In this document: piece by piece, positions 34,412 through 47,132 of the stretch | How the letters are laid out: each line of letters opens with the position of its first letter | How positions within the stretch are numbered: position 1 is the stretch's first letter | The notes under the pieces: generated by a model | Database searches by the model: none | What the model was told of the DNA's origin: nothing | What the model saw: only the letters and a program-made list of their open reading frames with translations | Translations under genes and position numbers: made by a program | Assembly: GCA_947650285.1 (NCBI GenBank) | Contig: CANTFL010000988.1 | Coordinates: 62,001-126,000, forward strand | Origin: Hyaloperonospora brassicae | Taxonomy: Eukaryota; Oomycota; Peronosporomycetes; Peronosporales; Peronosporaceae | DNA length: 64,000 nt | Direction: 5' to 3'

Positions 34412-34839
34412 TTGATTCAATCGCCCATTCTGGCGATTGCAGATCAGGACAGACCGTTCTATATGGTCTGCGACGCCAGCGATTTTGTGATTGGCTGTTC
34501 GTTGATGCAATTTTACACAGATGGCGCAGAGCACATCACCTGCAAGCAACTGATCGTAATTATCCAGTCCATGACAAAGAACGCTTTGCTATGAAATATG
34601 CACTGGTTAAGTTTTGCGTCTATCTCTTAGGATATATACCGTTCATCGTATATACGGACCATGCGTCACTACGAACGGCCGTACACAGTACACACCTCTC
34701 GCAAAGGATGGCGATGTGGCTGTCTTTCTTCGCGGAGTACAACTTCTCCGTGGAATACAAACCAGGACTACTTAACGTCGTCGCTGATGCGCTATCACGT
34801 CGGCCCGATTTCGAGCCGACAACACGCGCAGACAGATAG
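34412..34839 (+). pseudogene. RNase H of element 1 (decayed)
   Basis: The Ty3/Gypsy RNase H follows RT: CDASDFVIG (catalytic Asp) near 34467, IVYTDHASLRTAV near 34645, and the VVADALSRRPDF end near 34780. A stop and a frame change split it near 34594. Confidence 0.8.
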
Positions 34840-34842
34840 GTC

Positions 34843-36306
34843 TTGCCCACTGTTGCGGCGCTGTCAGTCAGTGTGCCGTCATCGCCTTTACTCGACGACG
34901 TGCGGAAAGCATACACAGAAGATGTGATTCTCCTTCGTTTGATGGGTCATCTTACAAACCCGTTCCGGAAATCCTTGTCGGATTTGCCGGTTCTATACCG
35001 TTCCTCGTTGGATCGGTATACGACTCGCAATGGCCTGCTGTACTACACAGCAGTTGCCGACGATACACCTCGTGTCGTCGTTCCCGATCATGATGATTTG
35101 CGTTTACGCATCATGTTTGAGTGTCACGAAGCTCCAACAGGCGGGCATCGTGGTAGGGAATGACTTGCCTTACGGTAAGTCGTGACTTTTACTGGCCCCG
35201 CCACTATCAGTTCGTGCGCGAGTACATTCTTGCTTGCGAGGTTTGTAAACGGGTGAAGCCTAGTCCTTCTTCCCGTAAACAATTACAGCCTCTTCCTGTC
35301 CCGGAAGAGTGCTGGCAGTCCGTTTCAATGGAATTATTCTTCGGGTTTTCATAGAAGACCACAAGAATATTGGTACTTTCGTGTTCGCTGACCGGTTCAG
35401 CAAGATGGTACATCTTGCGTTGGCACCCGAGTCGATCACGGCACAGGGCTGTGCTCGTGTCCATATCGACACGCTTTTCGACTTCACGGGTTACCCCGTG
35501 AACTTGTGTCCGACCGTGATCCTCGATTCACGGCGGAGTTTTGGCAGTCCGTGTTTAGACCACTCTGAACGCGGTTGAAGATGCCCAAATCTGACTATTT
35601 TGAAATAGATGGTCAGACGGAACGTGAAAATCCTGCCCTCGAAGAGATTCTTCGCTGATACGTCCACTCGTTCCCCAAGTTGGAGCGAAGTCTGCCCTCC
35701 CTGTTCGAGTGTGACTCTTGGATACGGGGCAGGGACTTGCTCGAGTACAAACCGTTCTGGGTCTTTCTCATCGCGTGTCGACGCTAACGTCGTCACGTAT
35801 GATACTGATGTCGATCAAGTCGACATCGGCATCATACTGACGACGAAGAAGATCATCTTAATAATAGCGATGACGCTATTATAGAATCAGATCATGATGA
35901 CGATGCTGGTATTTTCATCATCGCCAACGACTATTCTAGCGAGGATGATGACACCCTCGCTGATGAACAGAAAGAGGAAATGACTCTTTCTGCAATTCGC
36001 ACAAAGCGAACTGAACAAAACAATGTCGAGTCAGTAGAAAGATTTCGGCTGACTTGTGAAGCAGTGGTTCGTTTCGTGAACGATTCCATCGCTCACAAGG
36101 TGGACCAGCAGAAATGGAACACTGATAAGAACGGAAGAGCAAATGTTCTTTTATTTATTAAAGGCGACTTAGTCCTACTATCTACGGTAACCTTACCTAG
36201 ACATGTAGTAACTACGTGGGCAGCATCAAACTACTGCCCAAACACATCGGCCTTCTCGTGTGCTGCACCGACAAGGCAACGCATACACGATCGAGCTGCC
36301 ACGTAG
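34843..36306 (+). pseudogene. Integrase of element 1 (decayed, internal loss)
   Basis: The HHCC zinc-binding region is present (ECHEAPTGGHRG, then CEVCKRVKPSPSS), split by a frameshift at about 35155. The first catalytic Asp region ([13 protein letters not shown], 35380) remains. The second Asp and Glu region is scrambled and shortened near 35540-35640 compared with element 3. The C-terminal region with the GPY/F-like part follows to about 36330 and leads in frame into YVGLLHPYCKYEPSS. Confidence 0.8.
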
Positions 36307-38203
36307 GATGCGTACTCATCCTACATTTTACGTGGGGCTTCTCCACCCGTACTGTAAGTACGAGCCCTCTTCCGACGATGAAAATACCCCCACGTTCAAG
36401 AAGCCCCATTAGAATCTTGCGCTCGCGCTCCAGACGATCAGTCTAGACGCGTAACGAAGAGACCTCTCCACGAAGTTCAGAGATATCTCGTCGAAGAGCT
36501 GGGGACAGCTCTTCGAGAGAGTGGACACCACGCTCAACCTGAAGCTGGGCGAGGGCGTAGTCGGCACGATCTTTCGCCCGATCAGCCTCCCGATCCTTGC
36601 GGTGTTGTCGCACGGAATCGATCAGAGTGTAGCGAATGTCCCGATCGTGCTCCAAATCCTCGCGCAATCGATCGATTTCGCGATACATCTCGTATTGGTC
36701 GAGATGGTGAGTCGAACGTCTTGACAGACGGCTTCTCTCCTCCTACACATCCTTTGGTGGACTCACATGGTGGTCAACGTTTCCTTGTGGAGTGTATCTT
36801 GAACCACCGTGACGATTCAGGATCAATGACGAGTTACCTCGTCCAGTGGCGGTGGTATCCGCACTCATGGAACAGATGTGAGCCCAGCTCACAGCTGATG
36901 ATGGATGCGCCCAGTCTCGTCACGCAGTACGATGAGACGCACCCTTTGACGATGGAGTACCAACGTCGAACAAACACCCGGCGCGTTCGTAAAGGGATTG
37001 TAAAGGCTCAATTCCTTTGTGCATCTCAGACGAGATGCGTACCCTCCAATACGGCATGATTAGATACGAAGACCTCCGTCGGGGTGCGGACAAAGTTGTC
37101 AACACAACTCTCACGTTTCTCTCCCCACGAGAGACAAGATAATCGTGCCTCTCGAGACAATCGGTGCCATTTAAACCGAGCACTGGTTATGGACTTCTGC
37201 TCAAACTTATTGCGAGCCTCAGTAAGTTTGTTCAGCCAAGTGTCACGGCCAACATCCTCAATGTTGAAGATGAAAAAATTCCACGCCATAACCAACGAGA
37301 ATTCGTCTCGTTTGTGGTTGCCGTGGTACCATCGATGTCTGAAAAAGAAATCGATGTAAAATTCATGCTCGGTGCGATAATTGTTTGCACTGGGATCAAG
37401 TCCATGGATCCTTGACGAGTCAAAGAGTGGGATTCGAAAAGTTCTAGTGGTATAGCCATACCACTGTCTCAACTCGCTCAATGTAGGCGTCCATGGCTTG
37501 TTCTCAGGAGCAGATCGAAACGCGTTGCGATCCTGCTACTCCTACGTGGTGGCAACATGAGAGCTAGCACTACGATCGCCGCAATAGCTAGTGTCGCTGC
37601 GGCTATGGATACGATGACTCCGCGAAGAGTTATAGACATTCTCATGAGGGATTACGTCCTCATGTTTCGCAATCGCCTCGTACGAATAGGAGCGCGATCG
37701 GTTCGATCCAGGCGTCGAGCTCATAGAATCGCGGATGAATCGAACATCTCATGGCGTAAGTCGTTATCAAGACTGCCGCGAGGCGCAGCAGTCGTCAATT
37801 TCGAGACCTTACGGTCCGGCTCTGCGCACGGCTTCGAGTCGGATGGAGAATCCGAATTGACCGTATAGACCAACTCTATCTCGGTATCTTGTTCCATGGT
37901 ACTACTTCCCGCAGCCGAAGCTGCGGGTGAAGGAGCAGCACGTGGATGACCACGTGTTCCTGCAACTACGGGAGTTGCAGGCTGCTTATTGGCAGCAGCA
38001 GGTGACTTGACATCTGCTGCTGAGTCTTGGATATCTTGTTCTCCGGCTGAACGCATCCGTGCAGCCGCTTCACTGGTGACCTTGTTCGCGCAGAGCATGG
38101 AAGAAATCGTCATGCGCTGAAAGGCTGAATGCGTTGGGCAGAAACAACAAGTGCTCCCTTTCCCACAGAGCGACCCAACGGTGTTCATTCTATCAGCAAC
38201 CAT
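36212..38203 (-). pseudogene. Antisense ORF of element 1 (frameshifted)
   Basis: Opposite to gag-pol, a gene-like series runs from ATG 38203, 42 bp inside the 3' LTR: 38203-37721 (Ala/Ser/Pro-rich with an acidic end), 37481-37026 (RIPLFDSSRIHGL, FFRHRWYHGN, SCVDN core), 37183-36920 (SSEMHKGIEPLQSLYERA) and 36688-36443 (coiled coil, REIDRLREDLEHDRD). Two frame changes split it. It is almost identical to the copy in element 2 and homologous to the better preserved 56684-58618 in element 3. No function is known to me. Confidence 0.65.
36721..37059 (+). pseudogene. C-terminal chromodomain of element 1 pol
   Basis: The frame reads HPLVDSHGGQRFLVECILNH, then SYLVQWRWYPHSWNRCEP and a YDETHP end, a clear chromodomain with most aromatic positions kept. 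Chromodomains steer integration toward marked chromatin in chromoviruses. The opposite strand carries the middle part of the antisense gene. Confidence 0.8.
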
Positions 38204-38229
38204 TAAAATCACTCAATGTAGTGACTGAT

Positions 38230-38244
38230 GGCTAAGGGGGATGA
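38230..38244 (+). other. Polypurine tract of element 1
   Basis: GGCTAAGGGGGATGA lies directly before the TGTAAC start of the 3' LTR. This is the expected position of the plus-strand primer. Confidence 0.8.
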
Positions 38245-38693
38245 TGTAACGGGGTAAGCCCGTCACAGAAAATTTGATATATTTGTATCAATTTTTGAAC
38301 ATTGCCTATTTAGATAATGTTCAATCGACATTACTCGTAAGGAGTAAGATTGAAGGAATATTACCCCAGAGGGTAAAGTTTCTTTGATGGGTTGCTCTAC
38401 CTGATGGTTGATGTTCACGTTACATCAACCAGATTAACCACCAATCGCTTCTGGACGTGCGCATTGGGTGATGAGCAAGAAACCCACATGGGATATTGTA
38501 GTTTAATATAGATAGCTCAAGACAAAGATGCTTTAATACGAAACATAACTATATTCGATACAATCCTACTTTTTCCCTTAGACAGAGCTTTCGAATTCTG
38601 CCTACTTCGCTGCGCTTCTTCACGCCACGTGTACGTGACGTCGGGTGCACACAGCCTTGTGTTGATTTGACACAAGGTTTTTTCGGTTGTACA
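38245..38693 (+). repeat. 3' LTR of element 1
   Basis: 449 bp, starting TGTAACGGGG. Much of it is identical to the 3' LTR of element 2, but the last ~20 bases differ, ending GGTTGTACA rather than CCCCGTAACA. Confidence 0.85.
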
Positions 38694-39406
38694 TAGGGCC
38701 ACCGCTATCGAAGGAATGGCCCTAAACCCTTTCGTAGCCTTGATTACACATGTCTTGTACGGTCGCCACAGTTGTTCTTGAACACAATTAATATAGCTAC
38801 TGAGCATACAACTTAACCTACATCGCGTATGTTATGCCATAAAAATTAAAATTATATCTGTGTTTTTCTTGTAAACGATTATTATTTTAAAGAGCTTTGT
38901 AGAATATTTCGTCCAGCAATCGCTGATTATATTCCGATTGGGGGCAAAAACAGCTTAGTGCACTCAAAATGGCAAGGATTTGATACCGAGGCCACTGCCG
39001 CGGACTTAGCTTCCACTTACCAGCCTTGACTTCAAAGTGGCCCTCGGAACGTAGCATTCCAGGTACACTTTCCACTCCAATGGAACCTATTCCAACGATT
39101 TCGCAGAATTGTAAACTATGTAAAACCACGAGCTTTACTTATGACGCAGCTTGTCGTCTACTATCTGTTACTGCGAGCTCGAGTTGTGGTGCCACGTTAG
39201 ATACGTACGCTTTTCTAGCCCACATACAACAGCGTTTACAGCATACGCATATATGGCGAGTTGTCGGCGGTGTGTGCGTTTCGATATGACTCTAGTGATG
39301 CACAGTTGTAAAGCCGTTATTTACGAGTCTAAACTGTAAATTAAAGTCACCTTCGATGCGTGCTAAAGCGTGAGCTGCAACACCATACCCTGCTTCTCTC
39401 TATATG
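38694..39406. other. Unique spacer between the inverted elements
   Basis: 713 bp of sequence with no partner in the window and no recognisable gene. It forms the loop between the two ~8.1-kb inverted arms. Confidence 0.7.
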
Positions 39407-39853
39407 TGTTACGGGGCAACCCTTGTGTCAATTCAACACAAGGTTGTATGCACCCGACGCCATGTACACGTGGAGTGAAGAAGCGCAGCGAAGTAGGCAG
39501 AACTCGAAAGCTCTGTCTAAGGGAAAAAGTAGAATTGTATCGAATATAGTTATGTTTCGTATTAAAGCATCTTTGTCTTGAGCTATCTATATTAAACTAC
39601 AATATCCCATGTGGGTTTCTTGCTCATCACCCAATGCGCACGTCCAGAAGCGATTGGTGGTTAATCTGGTTGATGTAACGTGAACATCAACCATCAGGTA
39701 GAGCAACCCATCAAAGAAACTTTACCCTCTGGGGTAATATTCCTTCAATCTTACTCCTTACGAGTAATGTCGATTGAACATTATCTAAATAGGCAATGTT
39801 CAAAAATTGATACAAATATATCAAATTTTCTGTGACGGGCTTACCCCGTTACA
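39407..39853 (-). repeat. 3' LTR of element 2
   Basis: 447 bp. On the element strand it follows the polypurine tract CTAAGGGGGATGA (39854-39866) and ends CCCCGTAACA. Confidence 0.9.
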
Positions 39854-39894
39854 TCATCCCCCTTAGCCATCAGTCACTACATTGAGTGATTTTA

Positions 39895-41886
39895 ATGGTT
39901 GCTGATAGAATGAACACCGTTGGGTCGCTCTGTGGGAAAGGGAGCACTTGTTGTTTCTGCCCAACGCATTCAGCCTTTCAGCGCATGACGATTTCTTCCA
40001 TGCTCTGCGCGAACAAGGTCACCAGTGAAGCGGCTGCACGGATGCGTTCAGCCGGAGAACAAGATATCCAAGACTCAGCAGCAGATGTCAAGTCACCTGC
40101 TGCTGCCAATAAGCAGCCTGCAACTCCCGTAGTTGCAGGAACACGTGGTCATCCACGTGCTGCTCCTTCACCCGCAGCTTCGGCTGCGGGAAGTAGTACC
40201 ATGGAACAAGATACCGAGATAGAGTTGGTCTATACGGTCAATTCGGATTCTCCATCCGACTCGAAGCCGTGCGCAGAGCCGGACCGTAAGGTCTCGAAAT
40301 TGACGACTGCTGCGCCTCGCGGCAGTCTTGATAACGACTTACGCCATGAGATGTTCGATTCATCCGCGATTCTATGAGCTCGACGCCTGGATCGAACCGA
40401 TCGCGCTCCTATTCGTACGAGGCGATTGCGAAACATGAGGACGTAATCCCTCATGAGAATGTCTATAACTCTTCGCGGAGTCATCGTATCCATAGCCGCA
40501 GCGACACTAGCTATTGCGGCGATCGTAGTGCTAGCTCTCATGTTGCCACCACGTAGGAGTAGCAGGATCGCAACGCGTTTCGATCTGCTCCTGAGAACAA
40601 GCCATGGACGCCTACATTGAGCGAGTTGAGACAGTGGTATGGCTATACCACTAGAACTTTTCGAATCCCACTCTTTGACTCGTCAAGGATCCATGGACTT
40701 GATCCCAGTGCAAACAATTATCGCACCGAGCATGAATTTTACATCGATTTCTTTTTCAGACATCGATGGTACCACGGCAACCACAAACGAGACGAATTCT
40801 CGTTGGTTATGGCGTGGAATTTTTTCATCTTCAACATTGAGGATGTTGGCCGTGACACTTGGCTGAACAAACTTACTGAGGCTCGCAATAAGTTTGAGCA
40901 GAAGTCCATAACCAGTGCTCGGTTTAAATGGCACCGATTGTCTCGAGAGGCACGATTATCTTGTCTCTCGTGGGGAGAGAAACGTGAGAGTTGTGTTGAC
41001 AACTTTGTCCGCACCCCGACGGAGGTCTTCGTTTCTAATCATGCCGTATTGGAGGGTACGCATCTCGTCTGAGATGCACAAAGGAATTGAGCCTTTACAA
41101 TCCCTTTACGAACGCGCCGGGTGTTTGTTCGACGTTGGTACTCCATCGTCAAAGGGTGCGTCTCATCGTACTGCGTGACGAGACTGGGCGCATCCATCAT
41201 CAGCTGTGAGCTGGGCTCACATCTGTTCCATGAGTGCGGATACCACCGCCACTGGACGAGGTAACTCGTCATTGATCCTGAATCGTCACGGTGGTTCAAG
41301 ATACACTCCACAAGGAAACGTTGACCACCATGTGAGTCCACCAAAGGATGTGTAGGAGGAGAGAAGCCGTCTGTCAAGACGTTCGACTCACCATCTCGAC
41401 CAATACGAGATGTATCGCGAAATCGATCGATTGCGCGAGGATTTGGAGCACGATCGGGACATTCGCTACACTCTGATCGATTCCGTGCGACAACACCGCA
41501 AGGATCGGGAGGCTGATCGGGCGAAAGATCGTGCCGACTACGCCCTCGCCCAGCTTCAGGTTGAGCGTGGTGTCCACTCTCTCGAAGAGCTGTCCCCAGC
41601 TCTTCGACGAGATATCTCTGAACTTCGTGGAGAGGTCTCTTCGTTACGCGTCCAGACTGATCGTCTGGAGCGCGAGCGCAAGATTCTAATGGGGCTTCTT
41701 GAACGTGGGGGTATTTTCATCGTCGGAAGAGGGCTCGTACTTACAGTACGGGTGGAGACGCCCCACGTAAAATGTAGGATGAGTACGCATCCTACGTGGC
41801 AGCTCGATCGTGTATGCGTTGCCTTGTCGGTGCAGCACACGAGAAGGCCGATGTGTTTGGGCAGTAGTTTGATGCTGCCCACGTAG
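39895..41886 (+). pseudogene. Antisense ORF of element 2 (frameshifted)
   Basis: Antisense to gag-pol, starting at ATG 39895, 42 bp inside the 3' LTR. Pieces are 39895-40377 (N-terminal Ala/Ser/Pro-rich, acidic), 40617-41072 (RIPLFDSSRIHGL, FFRHRWYHGN, SLVMAWN, SCVDN), 40915-41178 (SSEMHKGIEPLQSLYERA) and 41410-41886 (coiled coil, LREDLEHDRD to LERERK). Two frame changes break it, unless an intron removes the stops near 40377-40617. Compared with element 3, residues around RHRWY, KRD, AWN, LS-x-EA, CL-x-WG and SCVDN are kept while the N-terminal region is poorly alignable. The stretch past LERGG is not conserved in frame. Confidence 0.65.
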
Positions 41887-43254
41887 TTACTACATGTCTA
41901 GGTAAGGTTACCGTAGATAGTAGGACTAAGTCGCCTTTAATAAATAAAAGAACATTTGCTCTTCCGTTCTTATCAGTGTTCCATTTCTGCTGGTCCACCT
42001 TGTGAGCGATGGAATCGTTCACGAAACGGACCACTGCTTCACAAGTCAGCCGAAATCTTTCTACTGACTCGACATTGTTTTGTTCAGTTCGCTTTGTGCG
42101 AATTGCAGAAAGAGTCATTTCCTCTTTCTGTTCATCAGCGAGGGTGTCATCATCCTCGCTAGAATAGTCGTTGGCGATGCTGAAAATACCAGCATCGTCA
42201 TCATGATCTGATTCTATAATAGCGTCATCGCTATTATTAAGATGATCTTCTTCGTCGTCAGTATGATGCCGATGTCGACTTGATCGACATCAGTATCATA
42301 CGTGACGACGTTAGCGTCGACACGCGATGAGAAAGACCCAGAACGGTTTGTACTCGAGCAAGTCCCTGCCCCGTATCCAAGAGTCACACTCGAACAGGGA
42401 GGGCAGACTTCGCTCCAACTTGGGAACGAGTGGACGTATCAGCGAAGAATCTCTTCGAGGGCAGGATTTTCACGTTCCGTCTGACCATCTATTTCAAAAT
42501 AGTCAGATTTGGGCATCTTCAACCGCGTTCAGAGTGGTCTAAACACGGACTGCCAAAACTCCGCCGTGAATCGAGGATCACGGTCGGACACAAGTTCACG
42601 GGGTAACCCGTGAAGTCGAAAAGCGTGTCGATATGGACACGAGAACAGCCCTGTGCCGTGATCGACTCGGGTGCCAACGCAAGATGTACCATCTTGCTGA
42701 ACCGGTCAGCGAACACGAAAGTACCAATATTCTTGTGGTCTTCTATGAAAACCCGAAGAATAATTCCATTGAAACGGACTGCCAGCACTCTTCCGGGACA
42801 GGAAGAGGCTGTAATTGTTTACGGGAAGAAGGACTAGGCTTCACCCGTTTACAAACCTCGCAAGCAAGAATGTACTCGCGCACGAACTGATAGTGGCGGG
42901 GCCAGTAAAAGTCACGACTTACCGTAAGGCAAGTCGTTCCCTACCACGATGCCCGCCTGTTGGAGCTTCGTGACACTCAAACATGATGCGTAAACGCAAA
43001 TCATCATGATCGGGAACGACGACACGAGGTGTATCGTCGGCAACTGCTGTGTAGTACAGCAGGCCATTGCGAGTCGTATACCGATCCAACGAGGAACGGT
43101 ATAGAACCGGCAAATCCGACAAGGATTTCCGGAACGGGTTCGTAAGATGACCCATCAAACGAAGGAGAATCACATCTTCTGTGTATGCTTTCCGCACGTC
43201 GTCGAGTAAAGGCGATGACGGCACACTGACTGACAGCGCCGCAACAGTGGGCAA
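41039..43254 (-). pseudogene. Integrase and chromodomain of element 2 (decayed)
   Basis: On the minus strand: zinc-binding region 43254-42919 (GGHRGRE), [13 protein letters not shown] near 42715, a broken catalytic core, a C-terminal region at 42118-41792, and the chromodomain at 41377-41039 (FLVECILNH, YLVQWRWYP). The state of decay matches element 1, with minor differences such as no TGA at the position of 35161. Confidence 0.8.
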
Positions 43255-43257
43255 GAC

Positions 43258-44861
43258 CTATCTGTCTGCGCGTGTTGTCGGCTCGAAATCGGGCCGACGT
43301 GATAGCGCATCAGCGACGACGTTAAGTAGTCCTGGTTTGTATTCCACGGAGAAGTTGTACTCCGCGAAGAAAGACAGCCACATCGCCATCCTTTGCGAGA
43401 GGTGTGTACTGTGTACGGCCGTTCGTAGTGACGCATGGTCCGTATATACGATGAACGGTATATATCCTAAGAGATAGACGCAAAACTTAACCAGTGCATA
43501 TTTCATAGCAAAGCGTTCTTTGTCATGGACTGGATAATTACGATCAGTTGCTTGCAGGTGATGTGCTCTGCGCCATCTGTGTAAAATTGCATCAACGAAC
43601 AGCCAATCACAAAATCGCTGGCGTCGCAGACCATATAGAACGGTCTGTCCTGATCTGCAATCGCCAGAATGGGCGATTGAATCAAGATCTGCTTGATACC
43701 TTCGAAGGAACGCTGACAGTCAGTGTTCCATGACTACTTCACATTTTTCTTAAGTAAACAAGAAAGATACATAGTCATCTCGGAGTATTAGCGCGAGTAT
43801 TTGTGCGAGTACGCCGATAGTCCAAGGAACTTCCTTAGTCCCTTGACATCGACTGGCACAGGCCAGTCGGTGGTCGCCTTGATATTTTCGGGATCAGGGC
43901 GCACGCCGTGTTTACCCACGATACACCCGAGAAGTGGTATTTCTCTAGCCGCATATATTTCCCTTCTTGAGGATGGCGTACAACTTATGCTTGCGCATAC
44001 GTTGAAGAACCTGACGAACGTGCGTTCTATAAACTTTAACGTCCGTCTTCCCGTCCATACCCCGACTATGGACGAACACATCGTCAAAGTAACTTAGTGC
44101 GAAATCTCGCACCGGTCTTAACATATTTGTAACACATTTGTTAAATGTTGCAGGGGCGTTAATCAGCCATGTGGTATCACTAGCCAATCCCACATTATAC
44201 CAATGGGAGTGCTCACTGCCGTGTACGGGATGTCCCGTTCACGCATGAGGAATCGATAGAATCCATTCATCAGATTCATGGAAGAGATGATGGTAGTATA
44301 CATACCATCTACAATTACGTACGACCTCATTATTGGCGTCTAAAACGGTACCGTTGCAGCATTCAACTTGTTGAATTCGTGCACTATCTGACACCCTCCT
44401 GTGTCTTTATGCACGCAGAAGGTCGGAGAGCTGTGAGTGGATGTCGATTCCCTACCATGTCCCGCTGCAAAGCGATCAGCAAATAACTTGTCGATCGCTA
44501 GGACTTGTTCACGAGGCAGTGGCCACCGCTTCATGCCACAGTACTTCGAGCCTGGTTTGAGCTCGATCTCGTGTCAAGTGCCTTTATCCTTAGGCAGCTC
44601 GCAGGGTACGGATTCAGGGAAAACATCCTTGAATACGATCAAATCCTCATACAAAGGATTTGCCTGAATCGACTCCCAGGATTGAGACGTGTATCGCTCA
44701 ATCCGAGTCTTCTCCTCGAAGAAATTTTCGTCCATCAATGAGCTGCTGAGAACCCGTTCGCTTTCAGCAAACACTGTTGCCGACCGAACATCGGCCACAT
44801 ACTCATCCTCTGTGGCGAGTATGCAGATATGCTTGACCTTGTCACTACGCGGATCACGCAA
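43258..44861 (-). pseudogene. Reverse transcriptase and RNase H of element 2 (decayed)
   Basis: RT blocks run 44861-43788 (HKDTGGCQIVHEFNKLNAATV, then stop; YFDDVFVHSR near 44085) and RNase H 43685-43258 (CDASDFVIG, IVYTDHASLRT, VVADALSRRPDF). Stops and frame changes match those in element 1. Confidence 0.8.
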
Positions 44862-44974
44862 GAACCGTTTGGGTTAAAGCGTTGTCAATTGAGTTATCTC
44901 CGAAGTTAACTTCGAAGGCACAATCAGATCAATTGTATAAGCGCTTATACTTGATCCTTCATTTACCAAGACGT

Positions 44975-45496
44975 TCAACGTCCCGGTTTCTTCCTGGCAA
45001 CTTGTTCAACATGTTTTTGAGGGCCTAATTCATCAGCACGTAACTCTAAAGGAATTCCTTTCTCTTGAACGTGGAGAATTATTCCCTCGACGTCTTCCGA
45101 CGGTGGATGTGCCACCCCATTCAGGGACTGATACTCTACGGTCGACTCTTCAGTCGAAATAGGATGACCGTGTTGTCCTTTGGTCGCAACGGGTTTCTTC
45201 TTTCTAGGATGTTGCCCGCCAGGCATACATCCATGTCCCGACCCACTCGACTTATTCGAGTGATTAGCCTTCGGCTCTGTCTGTACTTCTGTACAGCCGC
45301 TAAGAGCTTGCTCCACAGTGTAGTGATCATCTACACTGAGGTCTTGTGTTGTAGTGCAAACGACTGTACCGCAAGTGAGGCCATCGCACTCATTCGCAGT
45401 ATATCCGCACGCTTGTAGACGCTCCATGATGTTCATTAGATGACCATCTGATAAACAAGCGGCAGGCATCTTCACGGATCGATGCTGCCAGCTCAC
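44975..45496 (-). pseudogene. Protease-RT linker of pol, element 2 (open segment)
   Basis: A 173-codon open segment identical in layout to 32601-33122, with WQHRSVKMPA near its start and a basic KKKP-containing linker. The DNA is also nearly identical to 61691-62191 of the otherwise diverged element 3. Confidence 0.65.
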
Positions 45497-45679
45497 CCTT
45501 GACTGGTACCTTCTGAGCCAAGGTAATCCCAGGATGACATCAAATTGTCATCCAGATCCAGTGCGATGAAATCATCATCGTACTGTTCGCCCTCTAACGT
45601 GTAGTAAATTCCCACTCAACGTTTTCCAACGGTTATCGATGCGCCTGTAGCGAGACGCACTCTCATCCTCGTTGAAGGG

Positions 45680-45979
45680 ATGTCGCGCTCAACGAACTTG
45701 AGCCTACGACCCTATAGTGACTGGCGACGAACAAAGTTGTTCGTCGCCCCACAGTCAACTAGAGCACGGAGTGACAAATTGTTTGTCGCTTGTAAATTCA
45801 AGCTGATGAGTGTCACTTCATCACCAGGTGCAAAGCCACATATCAATTGTGTATCTGGAGCAACTTTCGTCAAGAGATTTGCAAATCCTCTTGAGATTAC
45901 TGGATCAGTAGGGCGCTCCGCTAATACTGACCCCGACCATTTTTTGATGGTCCGCTTCGCTGTTGCGATTTCGGAATAG
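45680..45979 (-). pseudogene. Aspartic protease region, element 2
   Basis: On the minus strand the motif LVDCGATNNFVRRQSL appears, followed by the same stop codon as in element 1. The Asp-Cys-Gly version of the active site is shared by all three elements. Confidence 0.65.
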
Positions 45980-46029
45980 CTTCGGACCTACGACAATTGC
46001 TCTTCCTGTCAAACGGTTGCTCATTTCGC

Positions 46030-47081
46030 TCAGTACTGGTCGGTACTGAGTAGGGCACTACATTCGTAAGCGTAGTGTCCTAGCTTCTGACAACGATTGC
46101 ACTTTTGCAATCGCTTGCTGTTTGAAGAGCAAGGTCTCTCGCTCTCAACATAACAGAGGTCCATGGGTTCTGGACGTCTAGTCTCTAGTCGTCTCGGTGG
46201 ACGATACGAGCTAGAGCTAGCACGAGCCTGTATCATGCTAAATTCTTCCTGTTCCTGTTCCGCAGCCGCGGTTGCTTGTTCAAGCGTATCCAGCTCTAAG
46301 CGGAACAGGTGATTCCTGACGGGACCATCTGCGAGCCCTTGTATGAACACAGTAATCAACGTGTGTTTATGTACAGGGTTAGCAGTTATACTACTCGCGA
46401 GGAGTCGTATATGCTGAGCATAAGCGCGCACATCACGCTCACCCTGTTTGAGTTTCAGGAGCTCAGATCGAGCCCTGAACACAGCCCGAGGAGGTTCAAA
46501 CGTTTGTTTGAGCCGGTTTTAAAGGCTTCTAGCGATCCGAAAGCATATGGGTCGCTCATCTCGAGCCCTAAGGCCCAAGTCTTGGCATGTCCTGACAAGT
46601 GGGATTGAGCAAATGTTAGTTTAATTTGATCATCGTCGATACGACGTGCCTTTACGGCTCTGTCTGATTCGACGAACCATAACAACAGGGAGGCTTCCTC
46701 GACTCCTCTTTACTTGGGGATATCAATCTTCAAGATTTCGGGATGACGCGTGTGTGTCGTTCCGCTCACAGCAGTATTCACGTGCTGCTGTCTCAACAGC
46801 TCTGTCTGTTGAGCACCAAGTTCTCTCAACTACTCGGCCTGTTGAAAGTCTTGCTGGCGAAGCAAGGCTACCTTTTCTCTTTCGGCGACAAGTTCATTTC
46901 GAATAAACCTGGCTACAGTGGCATATTGTTGGTCCCTGTCGATAGACTCCAACATGGCGATGACGGCAAATTCGCCGACCGTAGAACGCATTCGTTCTAC
47001 CGCCCTCCATTCGATGTCACTCAAATGGTCAAAGCCTTCACGCGTAAGGTGAAAGCTCTCCTCCCTATCCAATAGGTTCAT
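46030..47081 (-). pseudogene. gag of element 2 (one stop shared, one frameshift)
   Basis: Starts at ATG 47081 (MNLLDREESFHLTREG). A stop after QQDFQQAE is shared with element 1, whereas the earlier stop of element 1 is absent. A 1-nt shift near 46510 breaks the capsid, and the frame from 46482 continues to the CCHC knuckle and the same C-terminus. Confidence 0.8.
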
Positions 47082-47132
47082 GTCGGATGAGGTGGTTGTG
47101 GTTGCTGGACGGACTCCAAGATTGATGCCAGG

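Larger units (their letters stand above)
30545..38693 (+). mobile_element. Ty3/Gypsy chromodomain retrotransposon, element 1 (decayed)
   Basis: The element is about 8.15 kb with order LTR, gag, protease, RT, RNase H, integrase, chromodomain, antisense gene, polypurine tract, LTR. That order and the chromodomain make it a Ty3/Gypsy chromovirus-like element. The 5' LTR lacks roughly its first 30 bases, and the 3' LTR has a changed end, so no target duplication can be read. gag has three stops and pol has several stops and frameshifts. Element 2 (39407-47578) is an inverted, nearly identical copy that shares most lesions. Confidence 0.9.
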